Positions 21,590 to 33,169 of a stretch of 64,000 bases of DNA are shown here, piece after piece. A program made the translations under genes and the position numbers. The notes beneath the pieces are model-generated. The model did no database searches. It was not told the DNA's origin and saw only the letters and a list, made by a program, of their open reading frames with translations. This DNA is from Sesamum alatum (taxonomy: Eukaryota > Streptophyta > Magnoliopsida > Lamiales > Pedaliaceae), in assembly GCA_034509735.1 (NCBI GenBank), contig JACGWO010000005.1, positions 13,381,264-13,445,263 of the forward strand. The letters are read 5' to 3'. Position 1 is the first letter of the stretch. Each line of letters begins with the position of its first letter.

Positions 21590-21860
21590 AAGTGGTCGCG
21601 CGGTGGCAGAGCTGGCGAGCGGCGATCGGTGGCAGGGCGAGCGGCAAGCGGCGCGCGGTGGCAGGGCGAGCGAGTTGGGCGAGCGGCGAGCGGTGCAGGG
21701 CGACCGAGCTGGGCGAGCGGCGCGCGGTGGCAAGGCGACCGAGAGCGAGTCTCGCGCAAGCGGCGCGCGCGGTGGCAGAGCGAGTCTCGTGCGAGTGGCG
21801 ACGGCGTCTCGCGCGAGCAGCGACGGCGCTCAGCGTGGCGGTGGTTGTGTGATAGGGAAG
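21590..21860. repeat. GC-rich imperfect tandem repeat inside MULE
   Basis: Repeated GGGCGAGCGGCGAGCGG-like and GCGCGCGGTGGCAGGGCGAG-like units give open frames in all three plus frames and in the minus frames. I regard those ORFs as compositional artefacts. Its position upstream of the transposase start fits a promoter/5' UTR. Confidence 0.6.
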
Positions 21861-22093
21861 AAGAGCAATTTTGTTTGCAGAAACCCTACTGGGATTTTTC
21901 CCCAAATTTTTTCCCTTTTCTCACCAAATGTCTGTTTCACTTGATTTTCCGTTAATTCTAACGATGGAATTGACGGAAGGATGAAAATTGCTAAAAAAAT
22001 TAAAGTATAAGGACTAAAATTGCAACCTTAAAATATTTAGGGACCAAAATTGCTTTGGTGGTAATGTTTAGGGACCAAAATTGCATTTATCCC

Positions 22094-22190
22094 TTGTTAG
22101 AGACAACACAGAACCAATCTTCAAAATATCTTTTCCATTGAAGTGGAGAACCAAGTATTAGAGACAGTTTCAAGCGCTTAGCCAAAAATC
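22094..22190 (-). pseudogene. DUF4283 ORF remnant, N-terminal end
   Basis: A minus-strand ATG at 22138 is followed, after a one-base slip, by DILKIGSVLSL. This joins across the MULE to TTEEVSSLIV at 18731-18690. Joining at the 10-bp duplication restores a continuous LSLTTEEV segment typical of DUF4283 N-termini. Upstream at 22181-22190 is one copy of the target duplication of the next MITE. Confidence 0.6.
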
Positions 22191-23083
22191 CATTTAAATT
22201 CATTTTGACTCCTGTGATATGGAAAAATATCAAAAACCCCCTTGTAAAAATTTAAATATAAAAAAAACCCCTTGTGATATGAATAATTATTCACACCGCC
22301 CCCTGATCAATCTTGAAGTATTTCTTTAAAGACAATGACTAAAATGCCCTTATATATACCAATAAATTACCTATAATATATTTATTATTATATTTATATT
22401 TATAAAATTATTAATTAAAAAAAAATAATACAACACACACACCCCCAGCATCCCCACCCCCCTTGCCGCCGCCGCAGAGGGGGCCGGCGACGCCGGCTCC
22501 CCTCATCAGGCGACGCCAGTCTAGGCGATGGGCGTCGCCCGTCGCCCAGATCTCGAAGGGCGACGAGTGGGCGACGCCCATCACCCTCCCAGATCTGGTG
22601 GATGGGCGACGGCGTCGCCCTCCGCCCCTGGGTGACTCCGTCGCAGCGGCGGCGAAGCCGCCACTGCTCCTATTTTTTAATTACTTTATTTATTAAATTG
22701 TATTTTATTATTAATAAAAATATTTATATATTATTTTAAAATTTATTAATATAATATATATAATATTATATATATTATTTTAATATTTATATATTCATAA
22801 AAATATTTATATATTATTTTAAGAATTATTAATATAATGTATATAATATTACATAATATTTATATATATTAAATTAGGCTGAGAGAGAGAAAGGCAAAAA
22901 TGTTATAAAAGGCCCTTTTCAGACGCTCAGGCGCAGTCAACGCGTGTGCATAACAAAGTTTCGCCTCAGGAGGTTTTTTTGAACTTTATTTTATATCACA
23001 GGGGATGTAATTGATACTTTAATTTTCACAAAAAAAATTTTGAACATTCCCTATATCACAGGGAGGATTCTTGTATTTTTCCC
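22191..23083. mobile_element. MULE-like MITE with GC-rich core
   Basis: A perfect 10-bp duplication, gccaaaaatc, flanks it (22181-22190 and 23084-23093). Degenerate inverted termini share CCTGTGATAT and adjoining A-rich sequence about 20 bases in from each end. The arms are AT-rich. The centre (22440-22680) is strongly GC-rich with repeated GGGCGACG and CGTCGCC blocks, and an ORF at 22463-22696 crosses it. The core may be a captured host fragment or a low-complexity expansion. Confidence 0.75.
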
Positions 23084-23093
23084 GCCAAAAATC

Positions 23094-25164
23094 ACTAGAG
23101 ATCGTGAATCAGGCCTGAAAATTAAGAGAGAACAGAGATTGGTAGCGAATAAGAGTATCAGTATTAAGGACGAACCAGAACATAGAAAGAATGGATGAAG
23201 TGGGATGAATAATGAATATAATAACTATAGGATTGTCTCTCTGAATAGGAGAGACAAAAGTAAACAAAACAAGTTCTAAATGTTAGTAAATAATGTTACA
23301 CCTTCCTTATTTTCCAAATTCTAAATTTGATAATATTTGGCTAATGCCCTTTTCATTACTTAGTTTTCAAAATTATACATACCTCGAAAAAATTTATAAA
23401 TAAAAATGACTAATAAATAAGTCTTATTATTTTGTAAACCAATTGTAAGACATCTCACTCATTCCTTATTTTTTAGACTCTAAATCTTACAAGACTTCAT
23501 TAGCCTTTATATTGGTTTCCTAGGATATGCAACACACCATACACACAATTAACCTACTCTACTTTTAATTGTTTGATCTACTTCATTTTTTGAAACTAAG
23601 CATAATAATTTATTACTAATCATATAAAATCAAATCAGACAAATGGGAGCTTTGACATCCATCATAAAAAAGATAAATCGCTCATTAACGGGTTCATGAA
23701 AATCTAGCTAGTAAGGTTATGAGCAAGGTTATTGCAACTTCTGTAATAAAAGAGTAGGATAATGAGCTAAAAAGCCTAATGGAAGACTTAATATCACTAA
23801 CTAGAGGACCCCAGCTTGAGAAATCAGTAGTCACATTTGAGCTATCACCATCCAATATCACATGAGTCTTATTTTTGCATAATGTAAGATCTGTAGCTTT
23901 CCTGGCTATGAGGATTTTTGCTACTTTTTTTGGTTTAGCTTTTCTTGAGAATCGATGACCAAGCCATGCAATGACTCTTCTTTCATTATGATGAAAGTGG
24001 CACCTATACTGCTTCTGAGAAATATTAATCAGTCTTTAGGACTATAAAATGGGCTCAATTTATAATTTTGGAAATAGGTGAAAGGTGCTCTAAGTCATGT
24101 GTAATTACTGGACCTCACATAGAGTAGGATTGTATTGGCCAAAATTTGATATTTACCCATAGTCAATTATATGTTGCGTTGCCACGTGCCAAAAGTATAA
24201 TGTATCTTAAGGTACTCGCTACAATCTATGACTGAAATGATTTTTAATTTATGATTATCTTTAAATTAATATATTTTATCATAAAATCCATAACTTAGTC
24301 TATAATTGTCATATATGCATAACCATGTTTGGTTCACATTTGCCTGAAGTCATGCTTATGTTTTCTAAATTGCACTATATTCATTCTTTTAAAAAACTTA
24401 CCTACATTGAAAAGTTAATATTGATATTATTGATAAGTCCAGGAGATATGAATGCCATATGTATCTTTTTTTTTTTGAATGCCATATGTATCCTTGGAAT
24501 TATTGAGTCCACATTATTGTAAATTTAATATCAAGGTTTGCTGATCAAATTGGTAGGTGTATGCACATATAAGAATATGCTAGATCACTTAAGATGGTAT
24601 CTATTGATTATAAGTAAGCTTGTGTCTGATTGTATTATCTTTTACAATTTTATTTTACTTTATTAAATTTGAATTTGAAAGTTCTAAAAAAATTGCATCT
24701 TATTCTTGTTAAATTTAGTAGGGATTATTCATTCAAGGTGTTGTATATGGTTGTAAACTTGTTTACTCCGTCGCGTGCTTTATGAAAGAAAATATTTATG
24801 AGTCATGGTTTACAAGTGATAGTAACTCATAAAAAGTATAAAAATGTACCCTAGTACCATTATCAATTGCTATTAGGCACAATATAAAGATTGAGTAAAC
24901 TTTTTATCATATCGATGAGCTCTTTGTCATTTCTATACATTTTTTGCTTCAAAGATACTAAAAGCCACATAGATTTGGAATACCAAATAATTGGTAAGTC
25001 ACTCTATATAATAATTAATTGTGTATTTTCTTCATATATGTAACTAATTTATATTTTACTGTAATTTTGTTATTGATTGTTTGTGTTATGCATTGTTGAC
25101 TAGCGCCAAGTTATTTATTTGTTCCTGAAATCTCTCCTTCATACTAGACAATTGTTTTTCACCA
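23094..25164. other. Unassigned AT-rich intergenic DNA
   Basis: No ORF with a recognisable domain, no RNA gene and no terminal repeats that I can pair. The one distinct structure is a T-run between 16-bp direct repeats at 24450-24492. Confidence 0.6.
24450..24492. repeat. 16-bp direct repeats flanking an 11-T tract
   Basis: GAATGCCATATGTATC occurs at 24450-24465 and again at 24477-24492, separated only by eleven T. This is what remains when a poly(A)-tailed retroposon is truncated to almost nothing but its tail, flanked by its target-site duplication. Slippage duplication is the alternative. Confidence 0.6.
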
Positions 25165-25173
25165 ATGTATTTA

Positions 25174-25564
25174 GGGTAAATTACATTTATCTCCCATGAG
25201 GTTTGGCATAATAATAAATACCCCTTGTTGTTTGAAAAATTACAAATACCCCCCTGAGGTTTATAATTTTTAACCAAAGGATTGAAATTATAGAAAAATT
25301 GGCCTAGGCAAATTGCATTATTGCTCCTCTGTGTAAAAAACTTAAGAAACCTTTCATACACATTGTAGTCCAAAAAAATTTTAAGAATTAAATAAAATAA
25401 TTCAGAGCATAAGGGCATTTTGGTCAGTTCACTCATAAAATTTGATGGAAATGGATTATTTGTTAGACAGTCACAAACTTGAGGGGGGTATTTATAATTT
25501 TTCAAACAACGAAGAGGTATTTGTAATTATGCCAAACCTCAGGGGAGGTAGATATAATTTACCC
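25174..25564. mobile_element. 391-bp MULE-like MITE with perfect TSD
   Basis: Inverted termini GGGTAAATTACATTTATCTC and, reverse-complemented, GGGTAAATTATATCTACCTC, continue inward through GAGGTTTGGCATAAT on both sides. The 9-bp duplication atgtattta is exact (25165-25173 and 25565-25573). The interior has no coding domain; the 139-codon minus ORF across it is fortuitous. Size, termini and 9-bp duplication fit Mutator-derived MITEs. Confidence 0.85.
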
Positions 25565-25573
25565 ATGTATTTA

Positions 25574-27336
25574 TAATTATTATTATTAAAATGTTGATTA
25601 TATGATATGCAACTATATGTATATTTTACTTACATCACTATGATTGTTTTTGTATGGCCTTATGGTAAATTAGTTACTAATGAATGGGAAAAGACCGTTG
25701 AAGATGCTTGATCACAATGATATTTGTTGGCTTGTTAGGTTGTGGAAAATCTTGAAGACTACAATATACTTTTACTGTATAAAAAGTCCAATGATTTTTT
25801 TATTAGTTTATTTAGTTAAAAGTCCATCCATATATATATATATACCTATATTTAGCATATTGTATGTCGATTACCAAATAAGTCTACAGATAGTATGAGT
25901 GTTTGATACGAGAAAACTATACATAAATACATCAACATTGTTGGAAACTCCCTAGTCCTTTTTAGTAATATATATTTCAAATTTTAATAAATTTATTGAA
26001 TTTTGGTCCTACAAAAATTATTTTCCTGAATTCGATCATGTAGATTTATAATATCAAAGTCGCTAAAAAATTAAAATCCTAAGGCTTGATTTATTTGGAG
26101 AGATTAGCCTTTATAAGGGAAATAGTGCAACCTAGTGTGGTATTTACTTGGATGAATGGGGGCCCGGATCTTGAACCCAAGCCTGGTGTTTTTTACTGTA
26201 GAGGTTCCATAACTCATTCTGGCCAATTGTCCAAGATGAGTCATCAAGCATTTAATAGCTAATATGGCTAGTAGGAAAAAGACTAAATTGCCCTTGCTTT
26301 TTTCATTCACCTAACCTCACCTATCCCCTTTTCCAACATTCACTTTTCAACAAATGCTTGTGAGTTTCCCCTTATTTCTTGAGAGAAATTTGTCTGCCCT
26401 TGCTCTTGACCTCCCCTAGAACATCGGTAACTTTGAGACATCATCGATTCACACACAAAAGCCTCCAGGTTGATTATGAGGAATTCCTGAAAATTCCTCA
26501 TAATCAGAATAAAAACATCTATGGGAGAACCACAGTCAACTAGATTTATAGCTCAAGATAATTCCTCAAAATCATAAAAAATGCCGGAAATCAAAAACAT
26601 AGAAAATAATAAAATGTTCATGCTTGAAATAAAAAAATATTCATACTTTAAAAAATAATAACCAACGATTTACTTGGTAACCCATCAATTTACCAGACGA
26701 GATCGTGAAAGGAACCATCAAATTATTTAGCTAGGGTTGAAAATGAATTTGGGGGTTTTATATTTGTAAGAAAGGGTATTTGGGTAAATGACAATGAAAT
26801 ATTTGATGATACATTCAAGTAAACAAAGGATTCAAAATTTGCATAACAATAAAAAACACCAAAGTAAACAGTTTATAAATAATACAAGGCTTTTTTTTAT
26901 TGTACATGTAATTCAAGTTTGTCTTATCACTCAAATAACACTGTTAGGCAAGTAAACGGGGCCTAAAAGGATTTAGATAGGTGGGTATGAACGTCAAGAT
27001 GGTGTAAGAATTTCAATCTTGTTTTTTGTTTAGTTAACAGATATTAGAAAATATGGTTGGTGCATTCGACATTCCAGCAACACCACAAGGATCGAAGGAT
27101 CCTCTGGAAAATTCTAAGATCATCACAAGGCGAACCTGCAAAATAGGGGTTAGCACTTTGATGTTAAAATTAGTAAAGTATTCGATGAAATAAAATGAGG
27201 AACTTAAGTAAAAACGTGATATTGGGATGAAAAAAATTATGTAACTGAAGGTGGAGCATTTTAATATGAAGAATAGAGCTGAACTTCGTGTAGAGTGTGG
27301 AAAAATAGGAGGAAAACTGAGCAGCTTTGTTGTTGG
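25574..27336. other. Unassigned AT-rich DNA, possible hAT-type MITE
   Basis: No gene is supported. Between about 26089 and 26969 the ends read GGCTTGATTTATTTG and, inverted, GGCCCCGTTTACTTG, which resemble the ends of common plant MITEs, but I could not find a matching duplication. 27034-27336 contains a short open stretch on the minus strand with no recognisable domain, adjoining a copia LTR. Confidence 0.35.
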
Positions 27337-29520
27337 TGAAGGACAAACGGATCCGCCCGGGAACGCGAGCGGAAGCGTGAGAATGCGGATATTAAATAAA
27401 TTAATAGTATAATCGTAAAATCCCAAGGGGTGTATCCTTGGGTGCTCAATTGGGCGTTCGATGTAGGATGTATCAATGTTAAAAATACACATATTGAACA
27501 TAGGACATAGACAAATTGATAAACTACGAAAGAGTAATTAAACCGTTACCTTTGTAGCTTATCTCTCAATCGACAACTTGCTTTGTTCCTTTATCCGGAA
27601 ACGTTCACCAAGTCGAAAATTATGAACTCTCGAAAGGTGATCCACACCACACCGGAAGAGATGCACGATTTTCTTACTAGAGGAAAACGGATCTAAGGAG
27701 GTATTGGTCTAAGAAGATAAACACTATCAATTAGTGTTCTTCTTAAACTCACTTTGTTCTTCCTTTTTGATACAAGATCAAAAGAAGAACACAAGTAAAA
27801 GGGAGAGAGAGTGACCGAAAGTTGGAGGTGAGAGAGAGGTGATTTTTCTTCTTCTTTTCCTAGAAAAGATGAATAATGAATCTTTTACTTACATAGGTGT
27901 TAGTATATACTCATATATATACATAATTAATGTGATTATTGGAATGTGTCTAGATTCATCCAAGGATGTCTAGATACATCCCAATCAATCACCATTAATT
28001 CTTCAATCAAGCTTACCATCCTTTAAGGTATGATCAAATCATACCAAAAGGGAAAGGCTTGATTGGAGTTGATTTGTCTCTTACCAAAAGAGACAAGTCA
28101 ACTAACACCTAGCATCCAACATGGCCGATTTTTGCTTCCTCCAAGGTGGCAATTTTCGGCCATGCTTATTTAGGGAAGAAGTCCAACTTCTTCCTATTCC
28201 AAAAATAGAATTATCACACCTCTCAGGTCAAAATTTAACGGACCAGGTTCTATCGTAATCCAACTACGACGAACCCAAAATTAAATCCAATTTAATTTAA
28301 TGTCCACATAAATAATTCCCGTGGATCCTTTAATTCAATTAAAAGATCCAGCATCTCAACTTTTCATATTAATTGATATACCCCATTTACCAATTAAACA
28401 AGGGCCCGATACAATATCGGCCCGTCCATCCAATGGACAATCCCTTAAGTAATCAAATTACTTATTCATCCTCCTAAATTGACTCCAAGTCAATTTCTCC
28501 ACCTCCTCGGTGATTTGTGTGTGATCCTTTAGGTTCATCCTCAACTAGACTTGGGCCTGTATCCCACAAGGGCCCGTTACCATGGGTGGCCGTCTAGCGA
28601 CGGTCCATGGCACTAGAGACTAGGTGAATATTGGCGTGAACATTTAGGCGCCGATTCCGTACGGGTAAGGTCCTTCCGTCTACCGTCTCTCAGCCTTAGT
28701 CTAGGGTACGGAATTGGGCGTCGGTTCCCATCCTTAACTAGGCATCTATGCTTAATACTCGAGACTGCGCATGCCTCATTGCGTCGAAATAGGAAACTAT
28801 TCCCTGTTCGACCAACCACACAGCTTTAAACAGCATGAACGTGTCTTCGAGTGCATAGGAGATACCTCTTTCACATACTAATAGGGGACGGATCCTCTTC
28901 TTGGAACCCACTGTCTTCGCAACACATTCTGACTGCACTGGACAAGGCTTATAATGATCATTTTACAAAATGATCACTTCTCGCCAAATCTAAGATACAG
29001 CCATCCTGTGCACGTAACTGTCATGGTTCCTCAAGTCTGAGGACTACTCCCGTACTATCGGAACCGGGGAAATCCAATCATACCGACCAAGCCTCCAAGG
29101 CTTCCATATGATGATCCCCACGAGTCAGTCCAGTTGGCTCGACCCCAATCGACCAACCCATCAAGATCGTGTAGGCATCACACGCCTGTCGCCGATGAAA
29201 CACGACACTCATCCATTGAACACGACTCTTGATGCAAGTCTCTATAAGACTCTCGATGCCCTGTCTCGAGGTCCTCGACTTGGAACGTTTCAGACCCAAC
29301 TCTTAATCAGTTGATTTCATGACCACCATCCAATGCGTGGCCCAACTGCATAAGTTGTTAATCGTGGTCTGTGGGCTTTGTTGCGATATATGTAAAACAC
29401 CATTTTAGCATATGAAAAATGAGCACAACAAAGAGAATACCAAAGTAACGAATACTCTTTTTATTCATTACATAATATTACATTACATCAAGTTGTCATA
29501 TAAGTTACAAAATGCCAAAT
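27337..29520 (-). mobile_element. Copia LTR, minus strand, truncated at its start
   Basis: It begins on the plus strand with TGAAGGACAAACGGATCCGC, the inverted LTR end of the family, and is colinear through the whole LTR to about 29520. There the expected AACCTATTGGCTTTCTGGTC is replaced by unrelated sequence, so the first 35-40 bases of the LTR are lost. No internal sequence adjoins either end, which makes it a truncated solo LTR. Single-base differences from the other copies are frequent, so it appears older. Confidence 0.85.
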
Positions 29521-30772
29521 TGCCACCTTTTATATTGTAATCGATTTTCTGGGCAAATCTGCAGTTTTTTTTTTCAAACATTGGCAATATTTTTGATGAA
29601 AATGGCATATATGTGAATAGTTGGCAGGGAAAAAATATTACTAAATTGTATATTCCAAACAGTGGATATTTTTCTTTCAATGCAGTCAGTTGCTTTTTGC
29701 TTCTAATTGCGGTGATTTTTTTTTAATTTTGCAATAACAGAAATAATATTTTATTCTAATTTAATTGCAGATTAGAAATTAAATAATTATAACTAAATCA
29801 AGCTTTTAAAATACATATAACCAACAAAATGAGTGCAATAATAATCCCTACAAGAAATTCCCTCAAAAATGGTTGAAAATTTTGATCATATTCCCTCCAA
29901 AGACGAATAGTGGTTTCAAGCCATAAAAACCATATTTGAATGGTCAAAGGTGGTTTTCCATCAACAATTTAATACCTTTAACAGAGACGGGACCGAAAGT
30001 GCAACACTTTTGATTCCTGTGGGACCAAAAGTGCTGAGTCGGTAAACAACGAGGCTAAAAGTGCAATAGCCTATCCTATGAGACCAAAAGTGCAATTTTT
30101 CCCAAATTTTATTATGGACAAACAATATGTATTAGACCGAATAACATTATTAATGCAACTATCATGTATTTTTCTTTAACTCTTTATGTATTCATAACAT
30201 CTAAATATTTTACTTGATATTAAACAAACACTTTATAAGTATATGTTTCAAATTCATCTTAGAATGAAAAGATAACAGTAATGGCATTCATTTAAAATTG
30301 AATTTAACAAACTGAATATATGTACATATATTGAAATCAGCTACTTGTTTGAATTTTTATTTTTGAGAAGGTAAAATAAATGCCCTATTTTATGACAAAA
30401 ATAATATTTCAAATGTACTAATAGTTGTGGCCTAACAAATTAATAATTATACTATTAATAGAATGATAGAAAGTTGTTGCAAGAACACATCAAGTCATTC
30501 ATAAGCTGCGCATTTACATTTAATATTCTCGTACCGCCAATTTTTGCAAGGACAAATGTTCACTGCGGGGACAATTTTATTGGCATAAGAGTGCTCTCAT
30601 CTTTCAAAAGATTGAGTCATTTGCATAGCGAAAGAGTAAGTATTGTCCATGTTGGTGAGATTGTAAGGTTTATTCATGGAAAACTTATATTGATTTGAAC
30701 TCTTTGAATTTATATTCGTCATTTATTATTTGAATCCACCGTAATCAAAGATTTTAATGAGATACTTCCTAA
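29521..30772. other. Unassigned DNA with a half MITE
   Basis: AT-rich, without a supported gene. 29990-30105 has repeated GGGACCAAAAGTGC-like units ending in TTTTTCCC, matching the right terminus style of the 12761-13249 element, but no left half is seen. CCCTACAAGAAATT near 29848 resembles a decayed CACTA end. An ORF at 30474-30698 has no recognisable domain. Confidence 0.4.
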
Positions 30773-31674
30773 CACTACAAAAAAAATATGAAATTTGTAA
30801 CTGTCATTTTGGAACAACCACAATTGGAACAGCCTTTGTAACCATTTTGGAATGGATAATCTTTGTTGACGTCATGTAACTGATGAAATGAATTTCACCT
30901 TTTTGTAATGGCGAAAGAGTTACAAAGGTTGTTCCAAAAGCATCTGAAACGGTAGTGTTCGTAAAAGCATTCAAAATTTCAGGTTGTTATACGTTGCAAC
31001 ACCTTTTCGCATGGCTCACTTTGATTTGTAACAGCCTCTCGGACTATGAACAAAATCATTTTAAAACTATGTAAAAAGCCATTACAAATTTGTAGTATGG
31101 CAGGACCATTACAGAAGCTGGTACAAAATTGAGGTCATTGCAAATGTACAACGGTTTTGGATGACCTCACTGGCAATGTAACAACCATGCAAGATATAAA
31201 ATAATCCATTCTAGTTTTCGTGTAAAACACCATTAGAAATTTATAATACGATTTGGTCGGTCCAAACACCATTCCTATTGGTACGGCTCTTCTGTGAAAG
31301 CAATTATTAGTTACAAAGGTCGTTCCAGTAATGACTTAGTCTAACAACCATTCCATATAATCTTATGTATATATGTGTTGCTTGTTCTTTTCATTTCATT
31401 TTCTTCTAGAAATATAAACCAAATACACTCTCAATCTCTCTCATTTTCGTGCATATACACTTGATCAGCTAGAATTGCATCATTTTATCGTGTATCGTTA
31501 ATCTCTTTAGTTGGTTGATCAGGTAACAACTTGAACCTTTTTTGTTAATTAAAATGCAGTTTAATTATTTTAGATTTTTTATTTTATATTTGACAGTTAA
31601 GTATTATTAGTGGAAAGTAATAATTAATTTATAGGGCGAAATATAATTGTATATAAGTATATGTAGTGATTATC

Positions 31675-31960
31675 ATGTTAAGACAATTGAGGAGATGGAA
31701 ATATGAGACGAACCGCCCGAGGAGGGCGGGTCTTACGCCGAATTTTGAGGATACTGTTAAGACTTTCATAGAATGGGTGAAGTGTCAGCGTGGGCATATG
31801 GACGAGGAAAAGATTACGTGCCTATGTCGGAAGTACAAAAACGAAAGGTTTAAAACACCGGATGAGGTGAATTTTGACTTATGTATGTGAGGGTTTATGC
31901 CGGAGTATTATAATTGAACTTCGCATGGTGAGGAAAGGGTACAAGAGTATTTTGATGTTG
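31675..31960 (+). pseudogene. CACTA Transpos_assoc-domain remnant (TnpD N-terminus)
   Basis: From the ATG at 31675 the frame gives an RRWKYETN start, then EDTVKTFIEWV, a zinc-binding-like CLCRKYKNE and, after a TGA at 31888-31890, GFMPEYYN, a second TGA at 31915-31917 in place of the usual Trp, and TSHGEE. The order matches the transposase-associated domain found at the N-terminus of CACTA TNP2 transposases (PF13963), in which the GF...YxxWxxHGE block is the hallmark. The TNP2 catalytic domain that should follow is absent: decayed subterminal sequence appears instead. Confidence 0.8.
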
Positions 31961-32953
31961 TGATCGTCCCTACAGTGTTTTGTACTGAAATATTTAAGGT
32001 TATATTATTTTATGAATAATTTTTTTAAAAACAATAATAATTTATAATGGTTGTATTTAAAAAAATCGTTCCAATGGTCATTCCAAATTACAATATATTT
32101 GGCGGAGTGCCCAAAAAATGGTGAAAACTTCAAAATTTGGAACAGTTATTATAGCAAAACCGTTTAAAAGGCTATTACAAATAAAATTTTAATTGACGCC
32201 AACTTAAAACGTGGGGGGGGGGGGATTCAAAGTTTGGAACGGCCAATCATACAGGTCGTTGCAAATACCTGCCCAAGTTATTCATTTGGTGGAAAAATTT
32301 ACAAATTCGGGGGTAGTTCAATTTTTAGAATACCACTCAACAATTTGTATCCAAAGCCGTTCGAAAATCTTAAATTTAATGACTGTATATAAAGGCAATT
32401 ACAAAATGTGTCTAAAAAGTCAAACTTTAGTTTCAAAGATATCTCAAAATTCGTGTGTTGGAATATACCAAACTTAAACACATATAAGACCCTATCTATT
32501 GATTTGAAATCACATGGTTTGATTGAATGATGCACATGTCTGAAAGGTTTATACTAAGTTTTGAATACGATATCTCGATATTCGTGTACCAATTTGTTCC
32601 AAACTTCATTGAATGTATTCTTTTTCTAGTTGGATCATATCTAACAATGTGATATAAATTTTGGCTGTCTGATTAAGCGATGCAGTACAACAATATTGTA
32701 TGGCTTATGTTGGTGTAATACTAAATAGTATAAATACACGAATTTATTTCATATTGTGAACATATATCAATCTCAATTTCAAATTTTTATGTATTCAATT
32801 CTGTTATTTCAGACGTTGTATACTTCTCATCACCATTAACATTTCTGGTACAAGCTTTTTTTAATTCTAGATATTTTCTTCAAAACTATATCAAACTTTA
32901 GAACTCCCTTTGGAACGGTTTAATAACAATTTAGAGCGGCTTCTATATACGGA
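31961..32953. other. CACTA internal and subterminal-like sequence
   Basis: No coding domain. Motifs like those of the CACTA ends (ATTCCAAATTACAA, GGAACGGCC, GTTGCAAATAC) recur, with a 12-G run at 32213-32224. ORFs at 32211-32477 and 32299-32535 (minus) have no recognisable product. Confidence 0.55.
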
Positions 32954-33169
32954 TAGGGGTGGGAACAGGGCAAATTTGGGTGGAACCGAGCCTGCCCCGC
33001 CAACTCCGAGAAGAACTCGGGACCTAGCCCGAGCCAATAATTTTTTAACCCGCCCCGCCCCGGTACAAAACCCGTCCGGGTGGGTCTAACCCGCTAGACC
33101 TGGTTATTTTTATTTTTTTTCATTTGTTCTATAAATTTTTAAAAAAATTAATATATCAATTATAAATAA

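Larger units (their letters stand above)
18732..22093 (-). mobile_element. Mutator-like element (MULE), 3.36 kb
   Basis: Terminal inverted repeats GGGATAAATGCAATTTTGGT and their complement end the element, and a perfect 10-bp target-site duplication (ttgttagaga) lies at 18722-18731 and 22094-22103. Inside, on the minus strand, is a MURA-type transposase that lacks its catalytic centre. The right third (21590-21860) is a GC-rich, tandemly repetitive stretch just upstream of the transposase frame, possibly its promoter or 5' UTR. The structure and duplication make the identification firm. Confidence 0.92.

Noticed and set aside
21587..21955. GC-rich ORFs on both strands
   Set aside because: Open frames in nearly all frames of a low-complexity GC repeat, with no conserved motif.
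26089..26969. Possible hAT-type MITE
   Set aside because: The ends are only weakly similar and I found no 8-bp duplication, so it is mentioned under unassigned DNA rather than called as an element.
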